From NCBI GenBank assembly GCA_039621445.1, contig CP154955.1:31007471-31071470 (forward strand): 64,000 bases of DNA, written 5' to 3'. This DNA comes from Euglena gracilis (taxonomy: Eukaryota; Euglenida; Euglenophyceae; Euglenales). The number at the start of each line of letters is the position of its first letter. Within the stretch, counting starts at the first letter, position 1. The notes below the pieces were generated by a model that saw nothing but the letters and a program-made list of their open reading frames with translations, ran no database searches and was not told the origin of the DNA. Shown here in pieces: positions 19,365 to 28,860 of the stretch. A program made the position numbers and the translations under genes.

Positions 19365-22300
19365 CTACTCCAGGTCCGAACCGGCCGAATAGCCGGCTAT
19401 GGGCCTTTTAGAGGTATAAACGGATTTCAACGTGCGCACCGCCATGCGGGCCTCGTCGAAATCGGTATCCGTGGTCTCATCCCCCTCCCTGCCCGAAGCC
19501 GGGGTGTCATCCTCCAAACAACATATCTTGAAACCGACTTTATGGCGGTTGGAGGAGTGACCCTTGTCACTGCGATTCATACCGCGATGACGTTGGCCAG
19601 GGCGGGGAGAACGAGAACGCGGACATTTGGATGAGTGGTGATCACTCGATCCACAAAGCGAACACCGAGATTTGGGTCGCGATTCTTGGTAACGGGGGGA
19701 TCGGTTTCCCGATTTCCCGTCAAACCGTCGTGGTGACCGGATATCCCGTCGACCATGACCGGTGTATCGGGGTTTTCCCGATGACGATCGCGAAGAAGAT
19801 GATCCGCTTCGCGAACGCGATCGCGATGTCTCGCGATGAGAATCACGCTTCTTGGCCGGGGCACCGGGTGACCTACCCCGAGGGGTACCGTGTTTCCGCT
19901 CATCGCGGAACGGGATCCGGGGGCTAATACCACCGGAACGGGGACCCGATGACCGTGAATTGCCCGATTGGCGTGAAAACGCGGAGGAACCCGAACCTCG
20001 TGATGAGGTCGAGCCTCGCGGACTCTGAATACGCTTACGCGCTTCAGGATTAGGACATTCCCGAGACATATGTCCCGATTTGTTGCACAAAAAGCACACT
20101 TTATCCGTGGCTTGGTCCGAAGAACGCGGGTATCGCGTTTTCGATCCCGTGGTGGGTGAAGCGGGTGAAACCGGTGATTTTTGCAATGCGTTCACCGAAC
20201 CAGCCGGTAATCCAGCGGTTGGGTGTGCGGTATACGCGGATTGAATCTGACCAAGAAGCTGTGATAGCTTCAATTGCTTGGAAACATAATTCCAGCGTTG
20301 GTCAAGAGTCATTGCATTACCCGCCAACTCCTCACGATGGATATCCTTGATGAGGCTAGGCGTGAAATGCATGAGAACAGCGTCAAACTGTTCGCGCATT
20401 TGCTTTTCACTGAGTTCATCCACTTCAGCGGCAAGTCCTAACCATTTGGCATACCAAAGGTCAATGGACTTCCATTTGCGATCGGGTGGGGCGCATTGCC
20501 GCCACTTGGTCTCCAGGGTAATCCTAGCGACCAAACTTGAACTGGTGGAAGCGTATTGCTCCACCAGGTCATCAAAGGAAACGCGGTAGCGAATGACGAG
20601 TTGTCGCGCGCGCTCCTTCTCATCCCTAGGGAGGCAATCGATGAATTCCATCTTGATCACCTCCGGGTTTGTGTCCTGGGTTGGCCCTTTCAATGCCCAG
20701 TAGTACTCCCAGTCCCGGAAAAACTGTCTCCATGTGGTTGGATCACCGTCCCATTGGGGTTTCACCTTATTCGCGATTGCGATGGTGCCCTTGAAGTCTT
20801 TCTGAAAAACCCGTTGGCCCTCGGTGGTATTCCGTGGATTCGGGCCCGGGTACGCTCGAGCACCAAGCGTATCCTTTCCGGATTCTTGTCGGAATCGCGA
20901 AATTTCTGGTGAAGGTGAATCCTGGTACCGGAAATCCGGTCGCAAACCCTGTTGGTCACCCGTAATAGGGGGACACTCCGGTGTGGGGGTATGTCGCGCA
21001 TGCAACATGTGACCCACTCCCGGTGTACGGGTTTGGCTCATTCCACGCACAAGCATGGAATGATGGATTTCTTGGTGGAGACTTGGCGGAATCGCCGTGT
21101 TTTCCGAAAATTCGGTTCCCGTAATGGGAGATTCATCCGAAAACTGGTTTTGAGTTGTAGGCAAGGCCAATGGTGGCACAATTCGCGGAATCGCGGATTG
21201 TGACACTCGGGACACGGGTGGTGGTGGTGCATGTGCACCCAGATTCGGGTTATGGAAACGCGAATCTGGGGCACCTGGCACATATTCGGCAATGCATACT
21301 GCCGAATTGCGATGTGAAACCCGCTGTTGGTTGGACACATTATCCAAACCCACAGACAAGGCATGCACACTTTGCTCCAAATGCTCAACGAGTTGGAGTT
21401 GGCCGCAAATACGGTCAACTTCATCCTCCAAAGCGCGAATACGCTTGCGGTAACGGGAAAAGTCATCCAAGTGCGGAATCCTTTCGGAAATTCCGGTAAC
21501 ATCTTGGACAAGTTTCCCGTGAGACTTATCCAATAATTGGAGTTGTCCCATTAATGCTTTTACAGCATTTGAGAGAATCTGCAAAGGTGATGTCACCTTG
21601 GTTGGTGTGGTGGTGGGTGCAACCGGTGCAGGGGCATCCGACAACGCGGTTGTGGTACCCATGAGCAAATTTCCGGGTTGTGGGTTATCCAACAACGCAG
21701 AAATCCGCTCATCCAACCTGGTAATCTCACCTTGCGTGGATCGGGCATTCCGATTCACCGATTCCTCAAGCCGTAATAGGCTGTTGCAGAAATCTTGCAA
21801 GGTTTCCTGATTGTTAGTGAGCATTTTGTCATAAAATGCCTTGAAATCAGGGTTCTCGGTAATCCGAGAACTGGAACCTGCAGGTAGAGACTGCATTTCC
21901 GTTACTTTGGTAGACACCGATGCATACCGGGTCTGGAGTTCCCCAATAGCTGTCTGAATACCGCTAATTTCTGGAACTCGGTGGGAAAGTGCGGAATAGC
22001 TTTGTTGCAAACCCGCAATGGCCGAGTTAATCCCGCCAATGTCGGATTGCAACTGCAACTGCAGGGAATCCTGCCGTTGTGCCATTTCCGCGACTTTCGC
22101 GCTCAGATTGGATAATCCAACCCGATTCGCGTCACAATAGCAGGTTTTCTGCTCCAAACGGGAAAGTCGCTTCTCCAACTGCCGCACATACGTGTGTGGA
22201 GCAAAATTCTCGTTGGCTTGTGACTGGAATTGCCGAAACTTTTCGGTTTCATCGCACAACTGCATAATGCGGTGTTGCGATTCATGGAAAGTTGCGGACA

Positions 22301-23375
22301 ATGTGGTGAAAGGGTCCATAGACACAAATCCACCACTGCTGGATGTTGCAGACGAGGAATCTCGTGCATGCAACTGTTGTTGCAAATGCAACAACGCGGA
22401 TGAACAGGACTCCATTTGTCCCGATAACTGTTGTAGTGAGCCATGCAAGTGCAGAAACTTGGAGTCATTCCGCGTTTCCGCTTCATGCATGCATTCACTA
22501 ATTTGCCGGAAGTTTTGCGGGAGCTGTTGGCACATTTTGTCAAAGGTTTCCCGAAAGTTTGCAAGGTCAATATCCGCACTTTCGAAATTCCTGTGGCAAT
22601 ATTTGCAAACTTCGTGCAAGTAATTCCAGCAGAATTCCAGCTTAGTGAAGACATGTTTCTGGTTGTCCTCATCAAACTGAAGCACTTTGTTCAATGCGGT
22701 TGCACACTCTGCAACGCATTGTTGCACATGGTTGAACTGCCTCACAAGGGGGTGATCCCCTGGAAGCCGAGCAACGATATCCTGCACATCCTCAGCAGTG
22801 AGGAGCTCACCAGTGCCCTTCCCATAGCCATCCATGGGTTGGGACGTACCGGAGAATTCTGGTACCACTAGGAGAGTCTCCGGTTGCAAGGTAGTGCGGG
22901 ATAAGCACCCGATATCGGGTGGTGGTGGCAAAGCTCTGTAAGGGCTTGCCGGTGGAAGAGCGGGTGGTGGTTGAAAGAAACACGGGGTTTCCAACCCACC
23001 ATCACCAGAGAAGCCCGGTGGCGGAATCACCACGGGTCTCTCCGGTGTGCGCAGCTGCACCATTGCCGCAGACAGAGGCGAATACCCCCGTTGTGGCAAG
23101 GTGAGTGCGGAAGAGGCCGCATTAGCCTCTGAAGCCAATGATGTGGAGGGCTCATCGCCGACCACTGTCAATGATGACAAGTGTTGCAATTGTGACAATT
23201 GAATCAATTGTGCCTCATCGGCGTGGGAACTGGAAGCACTTTCACATAAAAGCTTCCAATCCCCATTTTCTTGGTCAATGTCTTGCAATGATGCCTGTAA
23301 TAAGGCATAATTGAATTGATGGTTGGGGCCTGTGCTTTGCATCTTTCTGATGGCAAAAACAGCAAAAACCCACAA
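19365..23375 (-). CDS. gag: Chromovirus gag, full length
   Basis: 1336 codons, the complete version of the gag at 11043-14519. The Gln/Leu-rich coiled-coil region, capsid-like block and first zinc knuckle (CFLCNKSGHMSREC) are followed by an Arg/Ser-rich tail like that of RS-domain proteins and by a second knuckle-like motif, CSLCGSSDHHSSKC, near residue 1255. The C-terminus is acidic. Two knuckles separated by an RS tract suggest strong RNA binding. The ORF is open although the element has lost pol, so it could still be expressed and possibly supply particles in trans. Confidence 0.9.
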   Translation of the reverse strand: MWVFAVFAIRKMQSTGPNHQFNYALLQASLQDIDQENGDWKLLCESASSSHADEAQLIQLSQLQHLSSLTVVGDEPSTSLASEANAASSALTLPQRGYSPLSAAMVQLRTPERPVVIPPPGFSGDGGLETPCFFQPPPALPPASPYRALPPPPDIGCLSRTTLQPETLLVVPEFSGTSQPMDGYGKGTGELLTAEDVQDIVARLPGDHPLVRQFNHVQQCVAECATALNKVLQFDEDNQKHVFTKLEFCWNYLHEVCKYCHRNFESADIDLANFRETFDKMCQQLPQNFRQISECMHEAETRNDSKFLHLHGSLQQLSGQMESCSSALLHLQQQLHARDSSSATSSSGGFVSMDPFTTLSATFHESQHRIMQLCDETEKFRQFQSQANENFAPHTYVRQLEKRLSRLEQKTCYCDANRVGLSNLSAKVAEMAQRQDSLQLQLQSDIGGINSAIAGLQQSYSALSHRVPEISGIQTAIGELQTRYASVSTKVTEMQSLPAGSSSRITENPDFKAFYDKMLTNNQETLQDFCNSLLRLEESVNRNARSTQGEITRLDERISALLDNPQPGNLLMGTTTALSDAPAPVAPTTTPTKVTSPLQILSNAVKALMGQLQLLDKSHGKLVQDVTGISERIPHLDDFSRYRKRIRALEDEVDRICGQLQLVEHLEQSVHALSVGLDNVSNQQRVSHRNSAVCIAEYVPGAPDSRFHNPNLGAHAPPPPVSRVSQSAIPRIVPPLALPTTQNQFSDESPITGTEFSENTAIPPSLHQEIHHSMLVRGMSQTRTPGVGHMLHARHTPTPECPPITGDQQGLRPDFRYQDSPSPEISRFRQESGKDTLGARAYPGPNPRNTTEGQRVFQKDFKGTIAIANKVKPQWDGDPTTWRQFFRDWEYYWALKGPTQDTNPEVIKMEFIDCLPRDEKERARQLVIRYRVSFDDLVEQYASTSSSLVARITLETKWRQCAPPDRKWKSIDLWYAKWLGLAAEVDELSEKQMREQFDAVLMHFTPSLIKDIHREELAGNAMTLDQRWNYVSKQLKLSQLLGQIQSAYTAHPTAGLPAGSVNALQKSPVSPASPTTGSKTRYPRSSDQATDKVCFLCNKSGHMSRECPNPEARKRIQSPRGSTSSRGSGSSAFSRQSGNSRSSGPRSGGISPRIPFRDERKHGTPRGRSPGAPAKKRDSHRETSRSRSRSGSSSSRSSSGKPRYTGHGRRDIRSPRRFDGKSGNRSPRYQESRPKSRCSLCGSSDHHSSKCPRSRSPRPGQRHRGMNRSDKGHSSNRHKVGFKICCLEDDTPASGREGDETTDTDFDEARMAVRTLKSVYTSKRPIAGYSAGSDLE

Positions 23376-23579
23376 AACTAAGCAGTTGTGCTGGCACCAG
23401 AGGGGCTGTAACGGGTAATACCGTACAGAACCTTCCGGAGCCTGCTCGTCTGCTTAGACGTTGACTAGAAGCCGGGAGCTGACGCTGCGACCGTGTAATA
23501 ACGGTGCAGGGGCTCTCTGCTGCCAGTCAGCGTAGGATCGAACCAACTTTCTGTGAAGTATGTGTAGGATCGTAACCAA

Positions 23580-23727
23580 TCTGCTACCAAGTGTAATACC
23601 TGGTAGCCTTTCTTTCTGTATGGGCTGTATGTGTAGGATCGTGACCTAATCTGCTACCAACTGTAATACCTGGTAGCCTTTTCTTTCTGTGAAGTATGTG
23701 TATAGGATCGTGACCGATCTGCTACCA
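23580..23727 (-). promoter_or_regulatory. Triplicated primer-binding site of copy 2
   Basis: TCTGCTACCA (plus strand) occurs at 23580, 23650 and 23718, inside imperfect tandem units of about 68-70 bp that also contain GTGTAGGATCGTRACC and CCTGGTAGCCTTTC. The last copy is 2 bp from the LTR. Copy 1 has two such sites. Confidence 0.65.
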
Positions 23728-23729
23728 GG

Positions 23730-24039
23730 TGTACGTCTGATTCCCAATTCCCCTTTCCCAATTCCCAAAAGCCTTCGCTTTCGCCTTGGCGCACCTACTT
23801 GGGGACTGAAAATCAGAGTAACAGTAAAACCCTTTTCCCACTTCCCAAGAAGCAAAGCACGGAGCAATGCAGGGAGGACGGACTGGAAACCAAGTCCGGT
23901 CCAAGGAAAGTAAGGAAAAGGTATAAGAAGAATACCACCTGTGGAGAGAGAAGGGGCACCCATTAGGAAATCCTAATAGGATCTGCTTCCATCCTAACTT
24001 CCTCAACGGAAGGGGACAGAAGCATACGCCTGGTACACA
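23730..24039 (-). repeat. 5' LTR of chromovirus copy 2
   Basis: 310 bp, nearly identical to 14769-15074, with short inverted ends. It is followed by the AAACGA target duplication. Confidence 0.88.
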
Positions 24040-24045
24040 AAACGA

Positions 24046-24555
24046 CGGCTCGAAGAGTGGTCCGCCCTCGGTCGGCTGGGCGCCGACGTTGCCCCCCACT
24101 TCTACTGATTAGGTTGAGTGGCTTCTTGTTGTGCACCTTGCCGACTGACTTCTTGGTTGTTGCATTCTTGCTGTTTCTTTGGCATGTAGACTTTTGGTCG
24201 GTTTCCGTTTTAGAAGGGCTGTGCCAAAGCCAACCGCTGGCTTGAAAAGCAGTAAGGAGAAGACGCGAGGCAAGAAAAAGAAGGAACAATAGCCGGCGAG
24301 AAAAGGCAGGCACAATCGAGCTAAAGTATGAAGCAATGGGGGTCCGGCCGAGACCGAAGCCTGCGGCAAATAAACCTTGAGGTGGGCTTCCGGGTGATCA
24401 AAAAGACGTTTGGCGGGGCGTTCCAAAGGCTTAAAGTAGGTCTCCGGCCATGTCCTTCGCTTCCCCACCTTTATTTGAGAGGTTTCAGAAAAAATGATTT
24501 TATGAATCAATTAAAAAAAACGGCCGACGAGGGAGATGTCTGTAGCCCTTGTGAA
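24046..24555. other. Unassigned DNA
   Basis: About 510 bp between copy 2 and DIRS element E. It would be contiguous with 16801-16979 before copy 2 inserted. Short ORFs on both strands show no recognisable motif. Confidence 0.3.
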
Positions 24556-26225
24556 AGTTTCATACTCGACCGAGGCAAATCAACGTGGGAGGAAGGGACA
24601 CCGATGGAGAAGCACGAAGTCCTTGTGAGGCCATGCCTTTTCGCTGGCGGTGCTGTGATTATTCGCTGCGCTGGGTTGGTAGTCCCGGTTTAGTGTCACC
24701 TCACAGGGAGTTGGAGTTGGACCAGGACAGGGAGTTGTCTATCGATGTGGCTCCGACGTGGCGACGTGGCTTCTCGCCCCTTGAGGGGTTTCCCCCCCTC
24801 TGCCCCCTCCCCCCCGGCCCCCCATTTCCTCCCGACCCAGGGCTTTTGAGGAAAATTTTTCTCTTACGGGTGGGGGGGGGTGGTCGGGCTCACAAGGTCT
24901 TCGGGCTTCGCTCTCGGTGTCCCTTCCTCCTTTGTCGGTTTGCCTCGAGGGAGTACGAGACACCTCGGGCTCCGCACTTTTCCACTGTGAGGCCTGATTG
25001 TGCACTCAAATTAATTGGGGCCAGGGAAATTTCCAGGGCACCTTGGGCACCAAGTCGTTGATAATGGGCTGTAAAAGTCTCCACCCCCCCTCCACTGGCC
25101 AATTTCACAAACTTCTTGGGCAGAAAGGCCCAGTTTTTTTTTGGTAATCCAACTCCAGCACCTCTGGTGGTGTGTGGTACCCACACCTGGGGGAGTACCC
25201 CTTTCTTGGTTAAAATTTTTTTGGTTAATGAAGCATTTTTGTCTGAACGAAGGTGTTTACAAGGGGTTTTAGTGAAATTTGCACGGGTGGTCACGAATGT
25301 GCCTGTCAAAGCCACATAGAATATCATCAAATGAAACGGGCTGATTTGTGGGCATTGAGGAATTGCCACGACTCTTCCCCACTTGTTGAACTTTTGGCCC
25401 TTACTTTTTTTTTTGATGTAGGGTGCATTGCCCAACACACTGTTTGTCTGCTTGTTTCCTTCCAGATCACAAGATCGATATAAACAGCAGATCCGTGAAC
25501 AAAAAATGAGCTGTGTACGCAACGTACATATATCAGTGGGGAAGGGGGCTTGAGCCAGCCCTAGGAGGATTGGGAGGGGGTCCCAAAATGCACCGTATTT
25601 CTCCAAAGTTTGGTTCCAAAGTCTCTTGTAAGGTGCTAACATGGTGTGGAATCTCAGTACACCAAACACAGGAATCAAAAGCATTGCACTATATGCATTA
25701 CGGGTCTGAGCTTTAAAAAACTGAAATAGTTGGACCAAGCGTCAGCAATTTGGTCTGCTGTGGCTTGAGGGGGGGTTGGGGCAAAACCATTTCCTCCAAA
25801 ATATCCAAAAGATGTGCAAAACCACTTTGATAACACCTTAAGCTGGAAATTTAACAGGAAGCCCAAATGGTTTACAAATTGTGTGATATCTAGGGTTGCT
25901 TTTTTTATATTTATTTTGAACCCTGAATCAATTAGTTCTCTGACAACCTTTTCAGGTGCTTTGCAAAGTATTTTGGTGTGGGCACCCAATAAAATGTTGT
26001 CTAGGTAAATAAAAACCTGGATTACTTTTTTTCGTCCAACGTTTTTTGAATGTATTCATGACTAACATGACTGACAAAATTTGGGACATAACATTTAGAC
26101 CAAAACAGCCCGCTTGGAACTCCCAAGTTTGTCTCCCTACCTGATTACTTAGAGATGGCTTTAAGGTTGGGTTCAGTGGTGTTTGAAAATACGCGTCTTT
26201 CAGGTCGATTTTTGCTGCCCATGTT
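24556..26225 (-). mobile_element. DIRS-type element E, reversed and internally deleted
   Basis: Minus-strand DIRS sequence. Terminal and complementary-region sequence is at 24556-25005, recombinase at 24890-25738 and RT palm/thumb at about 25740-26225 (including LIDSGFKIN and NHLGF). RT thumb runs directly into the recombinase N-terminus near 25830, so RNase H and the following module are deleted. The RT fragment stops near 26220 at WAAKIDLKDAYF. The missing RT start and ORF1 appear in opposite orientation at 26561-27597. Confidence 0.8.
24890..25738 (-). pseudogene. DIRS E tyrosine recombinase
   Basis: 282 codons matching the recombinase of element D. The catalytic box-I Arg lies in LYRSCDL, and HTTRG gives the H-x-x-R motif. 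The following segment is altered where D reads GQWRG, but AHYQRL retains the Tyr. The middle is degraded relative to D. This class of enzyme joins circular cDNA to the genome without an integrase. Confidence 0.7.
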
Positions 26226-26229
26226 CCAG

Positions 26230-26560
26230 GGCTGTAGCCTGGGGCATAGGATCAAATCCCCTTTTTCTCCGGTCGGGCATTTCTTTTTGCCCCCGTGGGG
26301 GTACCCGCCGGGACTCGAACCGGGAACTCTGGGACCACAACCGAGCGCCAGATCCTGATAATAAGGCGTGCCGCCTGCAGGGCCTTCTCCGGTCTCCACC
26401 CTGGGCTGTCACCCGATTACCACCAGGTGGTCTGCCTGCGTTCGCTGAGGTAGCTCTGGTCGGGCCTTTTTTGTCCCCCCCGTGGGGATACCTGCCGGGA
26501 CTCGAAACGGGTTCTCTGGGACCACAACCGAGCGCCAGATCCGCTCAGGAACCACCCCTG
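26230..26560 (-). repeat. tRNA-like (SINE-like) repeat pair
   Basis: Two related minus-strand copies (about 26289-26356 and 26481-26546). Each has a B-box-like T arm (GGTTCGAGTCC in the first), an upstream loop reading TTGTGGT like that of tRNA-His, and the segment GGATCTGGCGCTCGG. The 5' third of a tRNA is not convincing, so these look like tRNA-derived short interspersed repeats, not a functional tRNA. An adjoining GC-rich segment (about 26355-26450) recurs inverted at 27598-27692. Confidence 0.5.
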
Positions 26561-27597
26561 AAGACTTACAGCCCCAAACCCTTTCAGGGGTAAAGGTCCC
26601 CCAAGATTTTCAATGGGCATGGCGTCCCGGATCAAAGACAAGTCAAGACTGTCAACGTTTCAAGTGGGCCGGTGGGCTCAACACCAAGAGGGACGGTGGG
26701 GCCAGAATTGCTATAAAGGCCTCTGGCGCCAGCATCATTTTTATCAAGGCCACTGGGCCCATTATCATACCGAAGATCAACAAATTCAAGGCCATTTTGG
26801 CCATCAATTGTCGTAAGGAGGAAAACCTCGGAAGCTAAAAGATTATCCCCAACAAGGGGATTCAATATATTTCATCGTTTGCAGGGCCAGGAGGATGCCC
26901 CAGAAGGGGCTGTGTAGGACAGGAGGGCAAGTCCCCCTCAAGTTTCTTCTTCAACGCCCACGGCAGGGGAAAGTCAAAACAGGGGGAGAACCTCAAAGGG
27001 GCCCCTATGGTATGTCAATTGACAGGGCCACTGAAAAAGTGGAGGATCAGAGAGCCTGTGAGCAGAGCATGCACCCCCCCCCCCAAGCAGCCCTTACGGA
27101 ATGCTCAATCCCTAGGGGCACTAGGGGTGCAATGTACAACGCCCCACACCCATCCCCCAGAAAACCACCTGACTGGGGAAATATATTCCACGGTGTAAAA
27201 ATGGGGAGACACCCCCTTACACCAGAGACTTTAAAAAAGCCTGAAATGGTGGCTTAACCCCCGCCCCCAGACAACCCGCCAACTTACAAAAGATGGCATT
27301 CAACCACCTTGGATCAGCCCGACAAAATTTTCCACGCACCTAATAACCAGAGCATACCTAGACCTGGAACAGGTAGAAAGAATCTTGTTGGATTACAAAA
27401 AAACCGCGTCCATAAAGAGGGTTCGGCATTCAGGAACCCAACATCTAATTCCTTGGTTCTTGATCTCAAAACCAGACGGGGGATAACGAAGTGGAGGTTC
27501 ATAAGCGACTGCAGGGAAAGAAACCAAAAATTCCCCGTGAAAACCTTCAATTAGATCACATTTAAAGCATTTTCCCGGTTCTGGAAAATGACCAATG
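26561..27597 (+). pseudogene. DIRS E ORF1 and RT start, inverted segment
   Basis: Plus-strand sequence matching element D from ORF1 (GPYGMSIDRATEKVEDQR at about 27010) through the RT N-terminus (TKWRFISDCRERNQKF) and ending at PVLEND near 27590. This is the part missing from the minus-strand portion of E, broken at the same place. Several frameshifts and stops are present. Confidence 0.8.
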
Positions 27598-27692
27598 GGA
27601 GTTTCAGGGCTGTTGCCTGAGGTACCACCTGGCGGTAATCGGGCGACAGCCCAGGGTCGAGACCGGAGAACGCCCTGCAGGCAGCACACCTT
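27598..27692 (+). repeat. Inverted copy of the SINE-adjacent segment
   Basis: The reverse complement matches 26355-26450 closely, including CTGCAGGGC and CCCTGGGCTGTC. It marks the far breakpoint of the inverted DIRS segment. Confidence 0.75.
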
Positions 27693-27709
27693 ACTATGGC
27701 CACCTTGTG

Positions 27710-28110
27710 CGTAAACCCCCCCCCACTTATAAACCCCCCGGGGTTAGTAGGATCCGGTTTGGTTGGTCGGCCGAAGGGGGGGGTTAGTAAGTGGGGGGGG
27801 GTTTATAAGTCCCGGAATTGTTGGTGAAAATCCGAACCCCAAAAATGACCCCGAAACCCCCCCAAAATGGCAATTTTTGGTAAATTTGGTCAAAAATGAA
27901 TTTTTGATGATGGTCGATCTCAAAAAAAGGGCCAAAAATCAATTTTTGGGTGGTTTGAGGCCAAAAAAATCGGCCCCGGCGGCTTTCATTTTCCTTCCCC
28001 GAAGGGGGGGGTTTATAAGTCCCGGTTTGGTTGGTCGGCCCGAGGGGGGGGTTAGTAAGTGGGGGGGGGGTTAGTAAGTGGGGGGGGTTAGTAAGTGGGG
28101 GGGGTTTAGT
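27710..28110 (+). repeat. G-rich tandem and flanking direct repeats
   Basis: Blocks containing TTGGTTGGTCGG, TTAGTAAGTG plus a G run, and TTTATAAGTCCCGG occur at about 27750-27815 and 28005-28080, around some 190 bp rich in AAAAAT and CCCC. The right end has several successive TTAGTAAGTG-G8 units. Long G runs could form quadruplexes. Confidence 0.7.
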
Positions 28111-28860
28111 CCGAGTGTGCCAGCCCCAAGGAGGGGTCCCAAGGGCCGCAAGGGGGCTCCAATACCCCCAAGGGGCCTTTTGAGGCCCCCCTGGCCCCCA
28201 AGGGGGCACCACAACCCATTTTGACCATGGCAAGGAGATCACAAGGGAAGGTAAAGGAGGGGGAAGGTGGAGGGGGCCAATAGGCACCACCCAAGGGGAT
28301 GCGCAATCCCCTCCAGTCTTTGCGCAAGCATGCGCACCCCCTTGGTTGGCGCTTGGGATGGCACAATTCATTAAGAATTGCGCAGAGTATACCAAGTACC
28401 CCCCAGCTGTACCCCCCAAAATCTACATTTGTTTTGCACGGGGCTCTGTTGTTCTGTTCACTATTGACACCAATTGAATTGTGTTGCGCTTGCAATTGTC
28501 AATTCAAGTGAAATTTAAAAAATATCAATTTAATTGAAAAGTCAATTCAAACTCAGGAGTTCAAAGAACAACATTTTCCAATTCAGCTTCTGCATCTTCA
28601 CCAAAACACACCCCTACCGCACTGTTCCACCAAGGATAAAATCCCCATCAGGTGGGCCCGAAGGGCTCAAATTTAAACGATTCTACGCAGGTTGCGCCAC
28701 CAGGGATCTCTTAACAGGGACCTCAGGAGGGGCAACCCCTTCATGGTCGCAGAGGAGGGTATGAGCCTTCTGGGCTCACACTATGTGAGCTTGCGGAGCC
28801 ACTCCCAGATTGCGAATCTCAGGAGGAGGACGACGACGAAGCAAGCCACAGCCATGACAG
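28111..28860. other. Unassigned DNA with G/C runs
   Basis: Begins with C/G-run sequence, becomes AT-rich around 28420-28620 and contains short palindromes such as GGCTCACACTATGTGAGC at 28770. I see no gene. Confidence 0.3.

Larger units (their letters stand above)
16986..24039 (-). mobile_element. Ty3/gypsy chromovirus copy 2, internally deleted
   Basis: AAACGA stands immediately outside both ends (16980-16985 and 24040-24045), a target-site duplication. The element has a full 5' LTR (23730-24039), tandem primer-binding sites, intact gag, protease and the first part of RT. Then RT joins directly, at about 17035, to the last 50 bp of an LTR (from 16986). The rest of RT, RNase H, integrase, any downstream ORFs and most of the 3' LTR are missing. 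Confidence 0.9.

Noticed and set aside
24109-24510. 133-codon minus ORF
   Set aside because: No motif, no repeat in other copies; most likely chance.
26289-26356. Functional tRNA-His gene
   Set aside because: No convincing D arm or 5' acceptor strand, imperfect anticodon stem, and a second nearby copy; better explained as a SINE-like repeat.
27990-28110. Interstitial telomere (GGTTTAG or GGTTAG words)
   Set aside because: The unit is TTAGTAAGTG plus a variable G run, not a short telomeric repeat, and it lies beside transposons.
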